From Setophaga petechia (Eukaryota > Chordata > Aves > Passeriformes > Parulidae): a stretch of DNA of 64,000 nt. Where the stretch lies: positions 16,462,003 through 16,526,002 of the forward strand of contig JANCRA010000007.1 in the NCBI GenBank assembly GCA_024362935.1. The letters are read 5' to 3'. The notes under the pieces were generated by a model, which saw only the letters and a program-made list of their open reading frames with translations, had not been told where the DNA came from and ran no database searches. Made by a program: the position numbers and the translations under genes. Shown one piece after another: positions 38,801 to 44,800 of the stretch. Each line of letters begins with the position of its first letter. Positions within the stretch are counted from its first letter, which is position 1.

Positions 38801-41800
38801 TTTTGTATCACTTTCATATTACACAATTCCTCTATTTCCTCTCTTAAAAGATTAGTATTTCTGTAGGAAATTTATAGGATATTTTAGCAATAAAATATCA
38901 TAGTGTCCTAAGCACAGCACCATAAGATGAATTTTAGGCACATGCTTCCAGTAATCTAACTCCTACTTAAGAGGAGTGTGTTACAAATGCACTGCTGAAA
39001 TGTGACAGATACCCATGCAGGTCAGTTTTTCTCAATCTCCTTTAGCTGAACCAGCATAAAAAAGTTGCCAAGCCCTTGTACTTTCAAAGTAGCCATTTCA
39101 CAATTACTTGGGAATTCTTGTCTATTTTGTGCAAACATTTTAGGCAGATGATACAAATGACCTGACCCTGAACAACACAGATATTTAAGGAATGAGAAGA
39201 CTTAGCCTCCTTAAGGAAGGAGCAGACTTAGCCTTTGACTAAAAAAATGTCATGTCTGTTAGACTGAATGATTTTTATGAATCATCAAGAAGTCACACTG
39301 GGGGAAGTCAAAAGGTTACCAGTTAGGAGCATTACAAAGTGCCCACTTAAGGCACATACAATACTTTATCTGGGTAGTTCTCTCCACTTGGTTAACCAAA
39401 CACACAAAGAAACAAGCTGATTCGGGCTGACCTAAGTTTTCAACAATCATGGACTGATTTACTGTGTTTGATCTTTCACAAGCTTAGCATATATTCATGC
39501 TGATATGAATAGCCACCACTCTTCTTTCTCCTTTTGAGACACTTCTAATCTTTCACTTGGCAATAGACAATTATCAAATAATAGAATAGCAAAACTGAAA
39601 AGAGCAAGAATTGAATGCCTTCCCAGCAGCTCACAACTGAATAGCATAACTGGTTATTTTGCAACAAAAGACATCACATAAATTGACCCAGAATAAAGAT
39701 AACTGCATTTAACAAGTTGTCAGTCAGATGATGGTCCCCACTTACCTGCTGTGGAAGTTCACTGATTAGGTACTGAGCAAATTTTTGCAACTGGTCTCTT
39801 TGTAGCCGAGACAAAGACTCAGAAACAGGTGCTCGTAAGCACACCGCAGATGCCTGAAGAAAGAAAAGAAGACACAAACTACCATTAATGAAGCTGTGTC
39901 CACCAAACTGATGAAGTGTCACAAATACTTGCTATGCTGATGCATACATACCACACTTGGTCTTGATGGCCAATTATTTTTTCTCTGAAATTACGTAGCA
40001 TGTTGCAGATAAGATGCAAATAAGCTGTCTAGGCTTTAAAAAAACTGGTTTTAAGGGTTTTTTTCAAGGAAACTGATGTAACAGCTGTGCTTAAGATCTG
40101 TTGTTGCTAGCAATTGCAGAAATACTGGCAGAGACTTCACAAACAAACCTCTAAAATAGGACATTATCCCTTAAGCTTCTGGCAAATGAACCAGCTCTGT
40201 GGGGGACTATTTCACAGAATCACCACCATCTCATTTATCTCTTTAGAGTTTCTTAATTCAGTCTAAAAATCTCTTTCCATATCTTAGAACAAATTAGATT
40301 ATTAAAAAACCTCACCACTAGCTTCTTAACCTTTTTCACTCTACATAACAGAAATGTCCCACTTAAAATTTAACCCATACACAGTCAAGAGCAGTTTGAT
40401 AATAAAGACACTTTTGATATTATCTTGTCTACAAAGAGCAATATACCTTCACTTGTAATTTGCTAGTGACAGAAATCAGCTTATACAAACACAAAAATAC
40501 TCTCACTGTCACTTTTCAGGCAGAGAAAGGATTGGAGGCAAAAGAATGATTTTTATCTTACAAAGGATCCAAACTTTGAGTGTAAATAATATAAATGACA
40601 ATTTAGTTTTTAGCCTCATTCTCCATATCCACCTTTTAAAACTCAAACTAAAAATTCAAAGCAGAAACTTTTTTTGCCAGCTGTCCAGTCCTAAATACAG
40701 AAAGTATACCAATATTCTGATATTTCACAAGAATATAAATTTAAGCCAATTACACTTGTCCATTGTGAAACACTAACAAGCTTCAGCAGGTTATTAGAAC
40801 TTATTAAAAATCTAGACTTGATCATAAGCATGTTAGCTGTAAAATGTTCTGCGACAGCAGAAAATTTTCTGTTCTTACTATAATCAAAACTTAATCCTTT
40901 GCGCTTCTCAGCTTCCCAAATTCAACTGTATGCAAGACCAAACTCTCAACTGGTTGTATTTCATGTTGATTCTACACATTTTCAACTGAAGTTGGTTAGG
41001 ATATAAAATGCCTACTTTTTGCTCTATGGAAGGCTACGTAGAATTAAAGTAGTCAAATAAAAACATAAACCTGACTGCTTGAAATCTTCAAGTCCAAATG
41101 ACAGTTACCTCAGTAAGTGTTACAATGAACTGGTGAACATAAAGGCCAACAGTGTTCAAAATTACTTTTCTTCTGCACTCTGATCAAACAACATAAAGAG
41201 TGAGCTTTCAAATCCTGCACTTACAAAGACTTTATTAAAAGAAACTATTCGTGACCTTCCACTCTTTTCAGAGATGAAGAAATAATGAGTGATTTTAGCA
41301 TTTAAATGAGAAATAGGAAGGGGCCAAAAAGCACTTGGTATCTACCCTTAGAAATCTGCACATTACCAAAGACAGTCTGCAGTTTAGGGCCTCGCACAAT
41401 TCAGCCTGCAGACCACAACTGCGAGCAGACATCTGCACAATCTGTAACCAAAAGGAGTGCCAAGAGCCATTTCCCTAAAGAGAGGGTGTGTTGCACAGAA
41501 GTGCCCTGTGCTGGATGTGCTGGATGCGCTGGACGCCTACATTGTGGATGCGGAAGAGGCAGAGCGCCACGACGTGAGCGCACCACTTGGCCCCGGCGCC
41601 GCAGGTGCAGCTGCACGACGTGATCCGGCACCGGTCAAACATCACCGCCACGTTGTACGCGCCCTTGGGGGGCACCATCTGCGGGGGCACCACGGTGGCA
41701 CTCAGATGGAAGCCTGTGGAAATTCACAAGTGCAAAGTTACTCTTCAGGTATTTGGGGAAAAGGTTCAGCCAGCACAGAAATACAGGTATATGCTATTGA

Positions 41801-44800
41801 AACACTGAAACAATACGTCTGGCACCAACATCCACGTAAGGATGAACATGCACCTAGAGTCTCCAGTACTTCTTTCTTCCCAACCAACTATGCCTAAACA
41901 TTAGCAGACAAGCATAATGTGTTGTAAGAGACTCCAACATACCAACTTGTAATACATGAATTAATTTCTCTTATTTAATAGAGAAAAGCAAAAGTGGACA
42001 AAGTCATCCCTGAAAACCATCAGGTTTTGTTTACAGGGTCAAAGCTAGACTATACATACACATTTTAGGCACAGCCTCTGTGCTAACTCTGGCAGCAGTG
42101 CAGAACAGGCCGGGTGACTTGTTCGGAATTATTTCCAAGTCAATCAATTTTCACAATTTCACAGTCAACTGAAAAAAGGCAGCACTTAACCTGAACACTT
42201 ACTTTCACTTTGTGGCTCCAGAAACTACCCATTTTTCATCAATTATGCACCTCCATGCAATTTTGTTAATATCCCTTTTTTACAAATCATGACCTCAGAA
42301 AAAAACCCAAAACCTCTTGCTTAGACTAAAACAATGGAAAGGAGAAATTTTAGGAATAACACTTGAATCTAGCCCCATTAATCAGTGACCATAAATAAAT
42401 TATGACAAAGGACTTTAAGAAGGCTTAGCTTCATGTAAACTCATGAACAGTGCTTATGAGTTGTACTCATAATGCAGCTTCCTCTGGAGATGTTGCTCAT
42501 CCAGAGGGACATATATGATCAGGGAAGGGGCAGCAGCAGCATGGATCTTCTACCTGTCTTGAAGGTGCCTATCAGTAGTTAGTAATCCTCTACAGCAGTG
42601 AGTATCAGCCTCAGAACCTTTCTGCTAATCTGGAATTCAGTTTTCACAAAGCACAAGAAGCACTAGGGCATCAAAGTCATAACCAAACTTCAGTCCAATA
42701 GTCTACCTTAAGTGGAAAAATATGGCTTGTGATAGATAATAGCTTTTCCATCATGAGGACAGTAGTGTGGATTTATAATCTACTTCCTTAAGTTTTTATT
42801 ATGATATTGTGAGATGATAAAAATAATGGTGTTCAGGAGTGCACATGACCTACTAAATTTATTCCATTTAAAACAATGTGCATCATTCTCCTCAAAATAT
42901 AATCCCCATTCCAATACAAATTTGCTCTTACCTTGCTTAACCTTTCTATTTGTCCGGTTCACCACAATTCAAATCCTCTCCCTGATGGGAGTGATTATTT
43001 TGATTAGTATACATAATGCCACCCAAATTCTTCAGCCATTTTAGCAATTGGAACAGAATCAAAACAAAGGGAGGCATTCACACAAAATTACTGCACTGCT
43101 TATTACCAGATACAGTTTTAATTTATGTTCCACATTTGGTTAATACAACCCAAACAGTTCAGCTAGTCCTTCTGTTATACTAAAAGCAACTCAGAGTAAT
43201 GCTCTGACTTTCACATAAGCAAATTAAGCATTTCATGAGTCGGGATTGTAGCAATTTTGTTACGCTGCAACAAAAGAAATATACAAAAGGTGTTAGAGAA
43301 GACTGGATTCCAGCTCAAGCCCCTTCCATGACATTCTTCTTTGTATAAGAAGACAGTTAATTAAATGATAATGCAACAAGGGAACAACACTTTAAAAAAT
43401 GAGACAAAGTTTAAGGAGCTTAACATGACATATCACAAGCTTCAAATCAATCCATCTGTAGCTTGACAAACATTGTCTGACACTTACAATGCTAATTCAA
43501 GCAGTACTGCCCAGTCTATTCTTTTGCAACACCAATCTTGCTGTACTTAGCAATTGTTTGTGGAATGGCACAGGAAAGTATATGAGGAAAGCAATCTGGA
43601 TTATAATTAATAGTTTCTTTTACCAGGAAAAATTAAAAGAATCACAGAATCTTTGAGGTTGGAAAAGGCCCCTAGGATCATCTACCTAAGTGTTAACCTG
43701 GCACTGCCACATTCACCACTAAATCATGTCCCCAAGTTCACATCAAGTCATTGTAACATGGCTTTCTTCATCACCGTTGTGATGTAGCAGCAGTTGTGAC
43801 GCCCCTACAACAGTAACAGAAAACATACATCTCTGCTTAGAATTCAGGAACTTTTGGGAAAAAAGGGGGGAAATCAAGAGCTGAACAAAACCTTTTACAT
43901 GGAAGGCATTTTTGGACAGTTGTTTGTTTTAAACCAAGACAGCAGAACCTCTAAAAAGTGGAGACACTATTGAAGGAGAAGCCAAGTTAGAATCCAAACT
44001 AAACCTGCTGCTGCCTTCCTCAGCTGTTAAAAAGAAACTAAGACTATGATAAAAAAGAAGTCCCTGAAATCTACAACACACCTGTTGAAGAACAGCAATA
44101 ATGTCTTCAGTGCAATAATGTGGGTATATGACTGCTACAAAGAGAATGGAGGGAGAAGGTCTACAAAAGCCAATTCCATGTGTATATACAGTAGAAAGCT
44201 GTAAAAAACTGGGGATTTGAAATGTAGTGAAGAGGTGCCACTGTTGAGAAATCACAGATATGGATATGCACACAAACTAAATGACTAAGATTATTTACGG
44301 TTAAAAAATAAATCTTAGACTACAAATGGAAATGGGACAAGAAGAGCCCAAAGCACAAGTCAAGATTTTTCCTACTGAACACAGTATCACAATGCACTGC
44401 TCAATCCCTCTCCAAATCAACTCCCCCCTCAAGGGCTGCTTCATTTCCTGTGCTTCCTCTCCCATTTGTCAGTGTATGAAACTCAACACTTCAACTACAC
44501 AACTTAAAATCCTTTGCAGCAGACAACTGAAAATATATTCAACCCCATCTCTGCTGCCCAGCTTCTGGGCTGCTATCTATGGAGAAAAAAAACCCCACGA
44601 TTAGATACAGTTCCTCTCCTAAGGACAAGGCAACCTTACTATTCAAACAAAGTTTCTTCCTTCCCTTCCACACACATAATCCTTTGTCAAGAATCACAGC
44701 TGCTTCTATGTGTACTTGGGAAGTTTTACCCCCTGTATCATTCCCCACCTCCTCTTTTTCCCTCCTCTTCTGCTCCCCCAAACACAGGTTTTGCATTAAT

